A stretch of 64,000 nucleotides of DNA from positions 62,001 to 126,000 of the forward strand of contig NZ_JAOQJQ010000004.1 in assembly GCF_025566885.1 (NCBI RefSeq). The letters run 5' to 3'. Position 1 is the stretch's first letter. Every line of letters starts with the position of its first letter. This DNA is from Brotonthovivens ammoniilytica (lineage in GTDB: Bacteria; Bacillota; Clostridia; Lachnospirales; Lachnospiraceae). Made by a program: the position numbers and the translations under genes. Positions 18,270-26,381 of this stretch are shown piece by piece. The notes beneath the pieces were generated by a model. The model was not told where the DNA came from. It made no database searches and saw only the letters and a program-made list of their open reading frames with translations.

Positions 18270-18638
18270 CTATTTATTCTCCTTTTTCGTTTCATTCAGC
18301 AGCTGAATCACAGCATCATCATTGTAGCCTAATGCCTTCATCTTCTCTCTAAACTCATCAATTATCTGCAGTGCTGATTCCTTTTTTAAATTTTCAATCA
18401 TACTCTGATCCTCCGTCACAAATCTGCCCCTGGTTCTGATTGCATGAACCAAACCAGCTCTTTCAAGCTCCGTCAACGCTTTCTGCATTGTATTGGGATT
18501 AACTTCGGCCTCTCCTGCCAGCTCCCTGACAGAGGCCAGCCGGCTTCCCGGCTGATAAATTCCGGTCATAATCCGGTTCTGTATTTGTTCTACTAATTGT
18601 GCATAAATTGATCTCTCATTATTGAATACCCACGCCAC
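18270..18638 (-). CDS. GntR-family repressor, YtrA subfamily
   Basis: A 122-residue regulator with an N-terminal winged helix (IYAQLVEQIQNRIMTGIY... ELAGEAEVNPNTMQKALTELERAGLV) and a short C-terminal helix pair, the size and shape of YtrA proteins that lack a large ligand domain. It heads the ABC operon and probably represses it. A palindrome just upstream of the gene is the likely operator. Confidence 0.9.
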   Translation of the reverse strand: MAWVFNNERSIYAQLVEQIQNRIMTGIYQPGSRLASVRELAGEAEVNPNTMQKALTELERAGLVHAIRTRGRFVTEDQSMIENLKKESALQIIDEFREKMKALGYNDDAVIQLLNETKKENK

Positions 18639-18665
18639 CTTCTTTGCTCCTTTCTCTATTGCTTT

Positions 18666-18704
18666 ATTGTATTAAGCTAATAATACAATAGTACAATAAT
18701 ACAA
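18666..18704 (-). promoter_or_regulatory. probable YtrA-type operator
   Basis: ATTGTATTA (18666-18674) is repeated inverted as TAATACAAT (18681-18689), and another half-site, ACAATAATACAA, follows to 18704. The cluster sits about 30-65 bp upstream of the GntR start. Confidence 0.6.
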
Positions 18705-18779
18705 CTTTGTCAAGAGCTAACACAAAAAAATAAAATATGATATAATACCGTCAGAATACAAATGAAATGGAGAACTCCT

Positions 18780-19724
18780 ATGATACTTGGACCTTACACA
18801 CATTTAACTGTAAAACGGCCGGATACTGCAGTGTCCGAAACTGAAATCAACCAGGCGCTGAAAAAAATTCAGACAGATATGTCTGTTCTTATCACTATAG
18901 ATACAAGACCTGCCAGAATCGGGGACCAGGTTATTATCCAATATCAAGGATATTTGGACAGCACTCCCATTCCCAATACAGGCCGCAGCCATCATCCTCT
19001 CATCCTTGGTTCCGGCTCCTTTTTACCAGAATTTGAAGAGCAGCTGACAGGCAGATGGGCCGGAGATAAATTTTCATTCCCCGTATATTTCTCAAAAGAC
19101 TATCCAAATACCGCTGCTGCCGGAAAAGAGGTCGTTTTCCAAATTCATCTGCTCTCCGTAGGTGAACTGGTTCTTCAAGATCTGGACGATGATTTTGCTA
19201 AAGATTTTTCTGACTTTGATACATTAGCTCAATTAAGAGATTCTATTTGTCAGAATCTAACAGAAAAAAAGAACGAAAAAGCACAGGAAGAAATCTGCAC
19301 AAATCTTCTAACCCAGATTATAGAACATTCCAGCCTGGATCCTAATCCAGAACTTCTTGCACAGCTGAAGGATGAGTTTTTAGAAGAATTTCAAGAGCAG
19401 CTTGCCCGCCAGGGACTGGATACAGAGCAATTTCTGTCACGCACCGGACATTCTGATGAATTTATAGACCGTCACTGCCAGAAGCAGGCAGAGCGAAAGA
19501 TGCAGGAAACTATGGTCTTACATGAAATTGCCCGCACAGAACAAATAACCTTTACAGATGATGAGCTGGAAGAGGCCATTTATGACCTGGCAGAAGAATA
19601 TGAAGAAGAGCCTATTGAATTCCTTCAAATGTTAAGCCAGGATGAAATAGATGGTTTAAAGCTTGAGATACTTTGTAATAAAGCGCTGAACTTCGTTATG
19701 AAATCTGCTGATTTTATCCGTTAA
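18780..19724 (+). CDS. trigger-factor-like peptidyl-prolyl isomerase without ribosome-binding domain
   Basis: A 314-residue protein built from an FKBP-like domain and a trigger-factor C-terminal helical domain. The FKBP part (residues about 55-135) shows GDQVIIQYQGYLD, LGSGSFLPEFEEQLTG and VVFQIHLLSV. The helical chaperone part follows, with many acidic and Gln residues. The N-terminal ribosome-docking domain with its GFRKGK-type signature, present in Tig itself, is missing. It is therefore a paralogue, perhaps a ribosome-independent folding helper. GGAG precedes the ATG at 18780. An upstream ATG at 18762 has no site. Confidence 0.85.
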   Translation: MILGPYTHLTVKRPDTAVSETEINQALKKIQTDMSVLITIDTRPARIGDQVIIQYQGYLDSTPIPNTGRSHHPLILGSGSFLPEFEEQLTGRWAGDKFSFPVYFSKDYPNTAAAGKEVVFQIHLLSVGELVLQDLDDDFAKDFSDFDTLAQLRDSICQNLTEKKNEKAQEEICTNLLTQIIEHSSLDPNPELLAQLKDEFLEEFQEQLARQGLDTEQFLSRTGHSDEFIDRHCQKQAERKMQETMVLHEIARTEQITFTDDELEEAIYDLAEEYEEEPIEFLQMLSQDEIDGLKLEILCNKALNFVMKSADFIR

Positions 19725-19875
19725 TTAACAAACTATTCACATTTTACACAGAAATTTATGCTATGTTAGGTAAGACCCTGCTGTTCACACTTTCAGCCGG
19801 CAGGCAGCAGGCGTTAAATATTAATGCCGCAGCTACCCTTTTTAATAATTATTATAAAGATTCAGGAGAAAAATA

Positions 19876-20271
19876 ATGAACGCACTTATGTTACTGAAAA
19901 ATAAAGATTCGGTTTCTTACCTCTATGAAACAGATTCCATACAAACCGGCCTTGAAGAGCTCCACCGACATGGTTATACTGCAATTCCCGTACTGACCCT
20001 TGAGGGTACTTATGCAGGAAGTATCAGTGAAGGAGATTTTCTGAGACATCTTGTAAAACATTCAGGAAAGGGCTTTTCTTCAAATACCCAGATCAGAGAA
20101 ATTATGAGAGCAAACTTTAATCCGGCAGTACGGATTGATGTGGAGATGGAGGAATTACTAGAGCTTTCCATGAAACAGAATTTTATACCTGTTGTAGATG
20201 ACCGTGACTTTTTTATTGGCATTATCACCCGGCAGGATATTATTAAAGCAATCGTACATGCAAAAAACTGA
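19876..20271 (+). CDS. CBS-pair domain protein
   Basis: A 131-residue protein that is one Bateman module: two CBS motifs (about 9-70 and 75-130), with GYTAIPVLTLEGTYAGSISEGDFL and NFIPVVDDRDFFIGIITRQDIIK. Such modules bind adenine nucleotides and report energy state to partner proteins. No catalytic partner is adjacent. CAGGAG precedes the ATG. Confidence 0.9.
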   Translation: MNALMLLKNKDSVSYLYETDSIQTGLEELHRHGYTAIPVLTLEGTYAGSISEGDFLRHLVKHSGKGFSSNTQIREIMRANFNPAVRIDVEMEELLELSMKQNFIPVVDDRDFFIGIITRQDIIKAIVHAKN

Positions 20272-20297
20272 TTTTTTTATGAAAATCAGTTTTTTTG
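20264..20297 (+). terminator. intrinsic terminator after the CBS gene
   Basis: AAACTGATTTT pairs with AAAATCAGTTT and runs into T residues. The stem includes the stop codon. Confidence 0.85.
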
Positions 20298-20480
20298 TAT
20301 CAGTTAATGCGGTTTTTGACAAGCTCCAGCACAATACAGCGCATTTTCTTCTGCATAAAATATTCTCCTTTACAAATACTGATAACCTAAGCATTCCTTA
20401 AAATAATGTATTTATATTTTAAAGAAGCGATTTAGAAAAATGTAAGTCTGTTAATTGAACAAAACAAAAGGAGTATTAAA

Positions 20481-20702
20481 ATGTATGGAGAAAAAGATGT
20501 GCAAAAAACAAAAAAAGCATACGATATGCTGGAAGATTCCTCTTTTAATGATTATGATTATCTGGGCAATTCTGCTTCTGCCCATGATTGTACCGGCCTT
20601 ATTCCGTCCGGCCCCGTGTCAGAAGAAGAACTGCTTTCTTACAAAGATGTGTATGCATTTCCCCCTCCGATTCTAAAGGTAAAAAAAGAAAAAGAATCCT
20701 GA
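20481..20702 (+). CDS. small acidic protein, function unknown
   Basis: A 73-residue soluble protein, acidic in its first two thirds and basic at the end (PPPILKVKKEKES). GGAG sits seven bases before the ATG, and the frame includes an ordered core (SASAHDCTGLIPSGPVSEEEL) that I believe recurs in small Lachnospiraceae proteins, though I cannot name a family. A frame from 20455 overlapping it in another register is poorer in start context and composition. The gene stands between the CBS terminator and the convergent ABC operon. Confidence 0.65.
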   Translation: MYGEKDVQKTKKAYDMLEDSSFNDYDYLGNSASAHDCTGLIPSGPVSEEELLSYKDVYAFPPPILKVKKEKES

Positions 20703-20825
20703 TTTTCCTGTCCGGACTGCGCGCTGATGTGAGACTGCCTTTATGACTGTCCCTACCACATGGCGCGCATTTTATCTCTAAACCAGCCAGGCCGCGATAT
20801 TTTTTACTTGTTTGCAAAACTTTAG

Positions 20826-21470
20826 TTACAAGTCCTTTTTCTCGTATAATTTCATGGAAAAAATAACTGACAGGATTATGGCAGCTGCACAAATTACCGG
20901 AAGGGCAAGCAGAATCTGATGCCAATATCGTTCTAGTATATCTGCAGCAGCCATGAAATCCTGAGACTTTGAAAAAGCTGCCAGTATCAAACAGGGAATC
21001 AGGAAAATGGCTATGCAGATCATTCTTCCTTTGGCAGCCCCAAACCGCACAATAACAGGAACGCTGACTGCCAGATAAATCAATGCTACAGCTATACAAG
21101 CCGCAAGTCCGATACTTCCTTCCTGGAGATATTCTGCCGTTTTATTTCCATGAAGCAATGTTGCTCCCGCAAGAGAGAGAAATGCAAGGACCACGCCGCA
21201 GGCTGTTGCAATAAGACATAGAATATAAATACTGCCGATGATCTGACGTCTTGAAACCGGCAAAGCTGCCGTTAACACATCCCACTTATACTGTTCCCAC
21301 TGCACCAGCATTCCAATAATAAAAAATATGGAAAAAAATATTACAAAAGTTCCGGCTGTATCTGAGAAACGTCCAAATACTCCAAGCAGACAATAAATAA
21401 TCAAAAATGCAAGATAAAGATAAATTGTCTTCTTCATACAGCTTAATTCATATCTTAACAATCCACGCAT
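20826..21470 (-). CDS. ABC-2 type transporter permease
   Basis: A 214-residue membrane protein with six hydrophobic segments, start MRGLLRYELSCMKKTIYLYL. The ATG at 21470 shares one base with the stop of the ATPase gene (TAATG) and has GGAGAG upstream, so the frame's extension to 21491 is not needed. It is the membrane half of the second GntR-controlled exporter in the window. Confidence 0.85.
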   Translation of the reverse strand: MRGLLRYELSCMKKTIYLYLAFLIIYCLLGVFGRFSDTAGTFVIFFSIFFIIGMLVQWEQYKWDVLTAALPVSRRQIIGSIYILCLIATACGVVLAFLSLAGATLLHGNKTAEYLQEGSIGLAACIAVALIYLAVSVPVIVRFGAAKGRMICIAIFLIPCLILAAFSKSQDFMAAADILERYWHQILLALPVICAAAIILSVIFSMKLYEKKDL

Positions 21471-22312
21471 TATTTTCTCTCCTTCTTCCACAACAGCATC
21501 ATTTCTTCAATGGTCACAGGCTCCACAATCATCCCGTCAGGCACTCCGTCTGCACATACCAGGGCTTGAGCGCCAAATGCATTTTCTGATACTCCAAGCA
21601 CCATATCAGGAGCAAGCTTACGGATCTGCTGGATGCTTCCCTTTACAAGACAGTAAGATTCCAGCAATTCATCCTTATTTTCAGAAAAAATAATTTTCCC
21701 ATTATCAATATAAGTAATATAATCACATATTTTTTCCAGATCACTAAGTATATGAGAAGATATCAGAATACTCCGTTTTTCATCCTGTATAAACTCCAGC
21801 AAAAGATCCAGCACCTCATTTCTGACAATGGGATCCAGCCCACTTGTCACCTCATCAAGTATCAGAAGCCTGGCATCATGAGACAGTGCTGCTGCAATTG
21901 AGAGCTTCATCTTCATTCCTTTTGAATAATCTTTAATATTCTTTTTTAAATCCAGCCTGAACATGCTAAGATAATCATAAAAAACCCGGCTGTTCCAGTT
22001 TTGGTAAATAATACGCAGTGCTTTTTCTATCTGAACTGCATTCACGCCTGGCGCAAAAAAAGTTTCATCCAGCACCACTCCAAGCTTCTCTTTGATTCTG
22101 TTTTCTTTCCCGGTAAATACTTCTCCAAAAACAGTAACCGTTCCGCTGTCCTTTTTGTTTATTCCCAGCAGATTTTTTATTGTAGTACTTTTTCCAGCCC
22201 CGTTCTTTCCAATAAAGCCCATAATAGCCCCGCCCGGAATGGAAAAGCTTATATGATCTAGTACAAATTCCTGATATGTTTTACAAACATTGTCAACTTT
22301 TAATGCTTCCAT
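21470..22312 (-). CDS. ABC transporter ATP-binding protein
   Basis: A 280-residue ATPase with Walker A GKNGAGKSTT, signature YSKGMKMKLSIA, Walker B LLILDEVTSGLD and switch ISSH. The 70-residue tail past the core, ending LWKKERK, is typical of the YtrB/YhcH-like group. It directly abuts the GntR gene upstream and overlaps the permease downstream. Confidence 0.92.
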   Translation of the reverse strand: MEALKVDNVCKTYQEFVLDHISFSIPGGAIMGFIGKNGAGKSTTIKNLLGINKKDSGTVTVFGEVFTGKENRIKEKLGVVLDETFFAPGVNAVQIEKALRIIYQNWNSRVFYDYLSMFRLDLKKNIKDYSKGMKMKLSIAAALSHDARLLILDEVTSGLDPIVRNEVLDLLLEFIQDEKRSILISSHILSDLEKICDYITYIDNGKIIFSENKDELLESYCLVKGSIQQIRKLAPDMVLGVSENAFGAQALVCADGVPDGMIVEPVTIEEMMLLWKKERK

Positions 22313-22690
22313 TTAACTATTCTCCTCATAAAGCAGCTTTAGCATATCCCAAAGCTCTGTCAGACTGATATCGCACAGCTTTGCCTCTCTGACAGCCGTT
22401 TGCAGGCATTCTTCCATTTCTTTTAACTTTTGTTCCCGCAAAAAATCCTGATTAACTCCTGCTACAAAACTTCCCTTTCCGGTATAAGATACAATAAATC
22501 CTTCCCGTTCAAGCTCCTCATATGCCCGCTTTGTAGTGATTACGCTGATTTTCAGTTCCTTTGCCAAAAAGCGCATAGATGGCAGCGCATCTCCTTCTTT
22601 TAGTTCTCCGGTCATAATCATATTTTTCATCTGCGTGACAATCTGATCATAAATGGGCTGACCAGCTGCATTTGTAATAATAATATTCAT
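22313..22690 (-). CDS. GntR-family repressor, YtrA subfamily
   Basis: A 125-residue winged-helix regulator (AGQPIYDQIVTQMKNMIMTGEL, then SVITTKRAYEELEREGFI) with a short helical tail. The layout repeats that of the gene at 18.3 kb: GntR first, then ATPase, then permease, with adjoining stops and starts. It probably represses its own operon. Confidence 0.92.
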   Translation of the reverse strand: MNIIITNAAGQPIYDQIVTQMKNMIMTGELKEGDALPSMRFLAKELKISVITTKRAYEELEREGFIVSYTGKGSFVAGVNQDFLREQKLKEMEECLQTAVREAKLCDISLTELWDMLKLLYEENS

Positions 22691-22725
22691 AGGATCCTCA
22701 CATTTAACTGTATATACTTTGTTAT

Positions 22726-22750
22726 ATTGTGTATATATTATATATACAAT
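22726..22750 (-). promoter_or_regulatory. probable operator of the second GntR/ABC operon
   Basis: ATTGTGTATATA faces TATATATACAAT with a one-base centre and one mismatch, 36 bp upstream of the GntR ATG. It shares the ATTGT/ACAAT ends with the 18.67-kb operator. Confidence 0.6.
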
Positions 22751-22920
22751 ATTTGCAACTGTATGTCAACACATTTTATACAAGAAAACTTTCCTGCACA
22801 AAACAAAAGAAGCCTCAGATAAATCTCTGAGACTCCCTTATTATGAAAGTAATTTGATAAAAATGAACTATAATTAACAATTTCCTGAAATATCACTGTC
22901 TTTTGCAGCCGGCTGACAGC

Positions 22921-23202
22921 CTACATACAATACTGCTCAAGAACTCCGTGCAGAGCCGCCGCACTGCTTGTATGAATCCTCTCGATCTGTACATTATTCC
23001 TTTTAGCCTGGGCAACTGCATTATTTACCATCTTATGTGATACGGTATTAGTAAACAGAATAATCAAATCCGGCACGCCGACTTTCTTCTTAAAACCGCC
23101 TTTTTCTTTTACCATTACTTTGGCTTTACATCCATACTCCCTGCAGATATTTTCATATTGCGAGACCATTCGTTCATGGCCGCCGATGATTACTACGCTC
23201 AT
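22921..23202 (-). CDS. DUF2325 family protein
   Basis: A 93-residue protein starting VVIIGGHERM, with a Rossmann-like first strand and the VPDLIILFTNTVSHKMV segment of DUF2325. The function of the family is not established. In Clostridia it is often near metal or redox genes. A palindrome upstream (23243-23262) suggests specific control. Confidence 0.88.
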   Translation of the reverse strand: MSVVIIGGHERMVSQYENICREYGCKAKVMVKEKGGFKKKVGVPDLIILFTNTVSHKMVNNAVAQAKRNNVQIERIHTSSAAALHGVLEQYCM

Positions 23203-23242
23203 AATTCCCTCCTGTTCAAGATATCTATATTTGTTCCGCTTT

Positions 23243-23262
23243 TAGTTAGCTTTGACTAACTA
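23243..23262 (-). promoter_or_regulatory. palindromic operator upstream of DUF2325
   Basis: TAGTTAG-CTTTGA-CTAACTA, a perfect 7-6-7 palindrome about 40 bp before the gene. The GTTAG...CTAAC arrangement recalls boxes of DtxR/MntR-type metal repressors. That link is by resemblance only. Confidence 0.5.
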
Positions 23263-23353
23263 TAGTTTTGCACATTTAACACAAAATAGCAAGGTTTTAA
23301 AGTGAGAATCTTTTCCAATAATCATTTCAGGCAAAATAGCCGTTAACTTTTCT

Positions 23354-24271
23354 TTATTTCCACAGCACAGAAGCCAGCATTATAATCAGAGGCATTGCAA
23401 TAATAGATAAAATCGTACACAGACAAACTGTTTTTACCGCTCTGGTATAATCAAGACCTTCTTTTTGTGCAAATATTGCCACATTAGCGCCAATAGGAGC
23501 AGATGCGGAAATTAGTAAAATCAGTTTCATCTGATTTAGAGAAGCAGGCAGCAGGCAGAGAACTCCTACAGAAACCAGAGGAATAATGACCAGACGGGAA
23601 AAACTGCTCCAATATAAGGTCCTATCTGTAAACATTGTTTTTATATCAGCCTGAGCCAGATAAATTCCAAGAATAATCATTGCCACAGGAGCATTTAATT
23701 CACTTAGTGCAGAAAGAGATGTATTTACAACTTCCGGCAGTGGAATTTGAAACAAAAAAATTACAACGCCGATTACAGTTGCAATAAGAATGGGATTTGT
23801 AACAATGTTTTTTCCGGAAATAGCTTTTTTATCCCCTGTCATTATGTATACACCATATGTCCATTGAAGAAACAGCAGGATAGCCACAAACGCAGAACAA
23901 AAAAACACAGCTTCGCTGCCCATAACCGCTCTTACCAGTGGTATCCCCATAAATCCGCAATTGGAAAACGCAACTCCAATATTTTCAATTTTATCCCTTT
24001 TTCCAAACAAAAGCATTGAAATCACCATAGATACAACCAGCAGTAACGCTGAAATAGCAAAGGATAACCCCAGCCCTGCCGCCTTATCCGGCGTTCTGTC
24101 CACACAATAGGAATGAATAATAACCGCCGGGAGCACCACATAAAGAACCAGATTTGATAATTCTTTACTGCCCTGCTGACTGATCATCCTCTTTTTATAC
24201 AGCAGATACCCCACTCCCATAAATATAAACATACAAATTAACTGTTTTAATAGAATAACCGCTTCCTGCAC
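23354..24271 (-). CDS. AEC family (auxin efflux carrier-like) transporter
   Basis: A 305-residue protein with ten hydrophobic segments and AEC motifs: KELSNLVLYVVLPAVI near the start, ALSELNAPVAMIILGIYLA in the middle and SASAPIGANVAIFAQ late. Bacterial AEC proteins such as MleP carry organic acids. It is a single gene, divergent from the ferredoxin gene. Confidence 0.9.
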   Translation of the reverse strand: MQEAVILLKQLICMFIFMGVGYLLYKKRMISQQGSKELSNLVLYVVLPAVIIHSYCVDRTPDKAAGLGLSFAISALLLVVSMVISMLLFGKRDKIENIGVAFSNCGFMGIPLVRAVMGSEAVFFCSAFVAILLFLQWTYGVYIMTGDKKAISGKNIVTNPILIATVIGVVIFLFQIPLPEVVNTSLSALSELNAPVAMIILGIYLAQADIKTMFTDRTLYWSSFSRLVIIPLVSVGVLCLLPASLNQMKLILLISASAPIGANVAIFAQKEGLDYTRAVKTVCLCTILSIIAMPLIIMLASVLWK

Positions 24272-24656
24272 TTTTTAACTCTCCAATCTTTCTCAATTAT
24301 GTACTAATTCGGCCGCCGCCTGCAAAGGGATGGCTATTTTTATAAAAAAGAGACTGCATTCACAGCCCCCTTACATCCTGTTGTATTTTTAAATAATTTT
24401 TTTTAATTGTCAAGGTATTATTTCGCATCAGATCTTTCAAATATATATTTTATGCAGTCTTTCCACTTTGAAATAACAAATGAAAAATTGTAAAAAAATA
24501 AATTCTATTCATTTTTTGTTGTTAGTACAACTGATTTTTCATAATAAATAGATTATAGTTACTTCAGAACAAAAAAATACGTTCTGTAAACAATTTCGGA
24601 TAAGTGAAGCTCTCTATCCGGAATATGCAAACTTTAAATATATCAGGAGGGAATGT
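24272..24656. other. intergenic region between divergent transporter and ferredoxin genes
   Basis: 385 bp without a gene, AT-rich. AGACTGCA (24351) is repeated inverted at 24453, 94 bp apart. CAGAAC-N10-GTTCTG and the hairpin CGGATA...TATCCG (about 24597-24623) lie just before the ferredoxin start and may form its leader. I see no known riboswitch. Confidence 0.4.
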
Positions 24657-25367
24657 ATGATACGTAAAATTATTAAAATTGATGAAGAAAAATGTAACGG
24701 ATGCGGCCTGTGCGCCAAAGCCTGTCACGAAGGCGCCATCGGAATGGTAAACGGCAAAGCAAAACTTCTGCGGGAGGATTATTGTGATGGGCTGGGAGAC
24801 TGCCTGCCGGCATGTCCTACCGGCGCTATTACCTTTGAAGAACGAGAGGCTCCTGCTTATGATGCAGCAGCTGTAAAAGCTGCACAGGAAGCCAAATCAG
24901 CCGCTGCTGCACCGCTTCCATGCGGCTGTCCGGGAACTCAGGCAAAAGCTATTTCTCATCAGAATGCCGCCCTTAAGACTGCTCCATTATCAGACAGTCC
25001 AAGCAGGCTTTCCCAGTGGCCGGTTCAAATTAAACTGGCGCCGGTAAACGCACCTTACTTTGACGGCGCTAATCTTTTAATCGCCGCTGACTGTACTGCA
25101 TATGCTTACGGAAACTTTCATGAGAAATTTATTAAAAACCATATCACCCTCATCGGATGTCCAAAACTTGACGAAGGCGACTACTCTGAAAAATTAACAG
25201 AAATTATCCGTCAAAATAATATTAAAAGTGTTTCTATTGTCAGAATGGAAGTTCCATGCTGCGGAGGAATTGAACACGCTGCTAAAACCGCACTGCAAAA
25301 CAGCGGAAAATTTATTCCATGGCAGGTATATACAATTTCAACAGACGGCCAGATTTTAGACCGCTAA
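24657..25367 (+). CDS. 2x[4Fe-4S] ferredoxin with C-terminal cysteine-containing domain
   Basis: A 236-residue protein. Residues 8-70 hold two [4Fe-4S] sites: CNGCGLCAKAC, then a second with CDGLGDCLPACP, whose CX5CX3C spacing departs from the standard CXXCXXC. A linker rich in Ala with CGCPG follows. The C-terminal domain (120-236) has further Cys residues in AADCTAYAYG, IGCPKLDE and VPCCGG, a pattern seen in iron-sulfur proteins of anaerobes. It is probably an electron carrier or sensor. Redox partners are not nearby. AGGAGG precedes the ATG. Confidence 0.85.
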   Translation: MIRKIIKIDEEKCNGCGLCAKACHEGAIGMVNGKAKLLREDYCDGLGDCLPACPTGAITFEEREAPAYDAAAVKAAQEAKSAAAAPLPCGCPGTQAKAISHQNAALKTAPLSDSPSRLSQWPVQIKLAPVNAPYFDGANLLIAADCTAYAYGNFHEKFIKNHITLIGCPKLDEGDYSEKLTEIIRQNNIKSVSIVRMEVPCCGGIEHAAKTALQNSGKFIPWQVYTISTDGQILDR

Positions 25368-25386
25368 AAGACAGATGCCGCATTTC

Positions 25387-25434
25387 AAAAAAGATGTTCT
25401 CTGACTGTAACAGCCAGCAGAACATCTTTTTTCT
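25387..25434. terminator. bidirectional intrinsic terminator
   Basis: AAAAAGATGTTCT pairs with AGAACATCTTTTT between the convergent ferredoxin and hydrolase genes, with A and T runs on both sides. Confidence 0.85.
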
Positions 25435-25447
25435 TTTGGCCGGCAGC

Positions 25448-26236
25448 TTACAATACAACCGGTCCGTTCTCTGCAATATACTCTAATGTTCCATCCTCTT
25501 TTTCCCTGACACTCAGGTCACATGGTACACTCTGGGACGGGTCAGGATGGTTTTTCCATAAATCAAATAGCTTTGGAAGAAACACTGGCCACTGAGAAGC
25601 TTCATATTCTGCATGGCTCTTTGCATCCTCCGGTTTCTGAGGCTTGGCATCAGGATTTTCCAGAATAAAAGCCGGGGGCTCTGTGATCTTCGTATTAAAA
25701 AATGACGCCGTTATATGTATGGAACCTCCCGCGGCCTCTTCCCACATGTGTACGGTGGAATCAACAAATTCTCCTTTTCTGTTAAAGATTCCCTCTACCA
25801 GCACATGCTTTAGATGTGTCTTAAACGGAAACATATCCAGTCCCAGTCTGTCAATCTGTATCCCATTTCCACCGAATACCGGAATACCCGGAACCATTGA
25901 TTCTGAAATCATATGAGCAGATCCTAAAAAACCATACTTCCACGGCTCTCTTACCCAGGTAAAACGTTTATGGGCTCCCGGAGCCCAAAGATAATAGCCC
26001 TTTTCCATATTCGCCCACCACCAGTCAAGCATTTCCGGCGTTACCCCCGGCAGAAAATGCTGGCACTGCATACCCATTCTGTAACCACGGTCTATATACT
26101 GCTGCTTCATTTCAAGCTCCGGAATAAGCGGACTGGGTCTGTCAAGAGGCGTATAAGCCAACGTGGGAACATGAATATTATCCTGAAACGGAATATATGT
26201 CTGTCCCCCGTTAGCTGCCATACCTAATTCTTCCAT
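25448..26236 (-). CDS. PhlG/phloretin-hydrolase-like C-C hydrolase
   Basis: A 262-residue protein of the 2,4-diacetylphloroglucinol hydrolase (PhlG/DAPG hydrolase) family, recognised from MQCQHFLPGVTPEMLDWWWAN, the helix-grip strand pattern and HMWEEAAGGSIHI, whose Glu and His residues fit the metal site. Known members cleave an acyl group from phloroglucinol rings (PhlG) or split phloretin (Phy of Eubacterium ramulus). The substrate here is a guess within that class. A second family member lies at 38.0 kb. The ATG at 26236 has AGGAGGAT upstream. It is a single gene. Confidence 0.8.
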   Translation of the reverse strand: MEELGMAANGGQTYIPFQDNIHVPTLAYTPLDRPSPLIPELEMKQQYIDRGYRMGMQCQHFLPGVTPEMLDWWWANMEKGYYLWAPGAHKRFTWVREPWKYGFLGSAHMISESMVPGIPVFGGNGIQIDRLGLDMFPFKTHLKHVLVEGIFNRKGEFVDSTVHMWEEAAGGSIHITASFFNTKITEPPAFILENPDAKPQKPEDAKSHAEYEASQWPVFLPKLFDLWKNHPDPSQSVPCDLSVREKEDGTLEYIAENGPVVL

Positions 26237-26381
26237 AAAAGTATCCTCCTGTTACACATTCAGTTTTTTCTGTCAATATGTTTCATATAATAGCCGTTTC
26301 TTCCATAATTGTCAAAAATACTTTTCATAAAAATGTACCCTTGGGGATAACTTTTTTAATTCCAATCACCTTTATTTTCTG

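Noticed and set aside
20455..20676. 73-residue plus-strand frame rich in Met, Leu and Pro
   Set aside because: It overlaps the better-supported small gene at 20481, which has the ribosome binding site and more ordinary composition.
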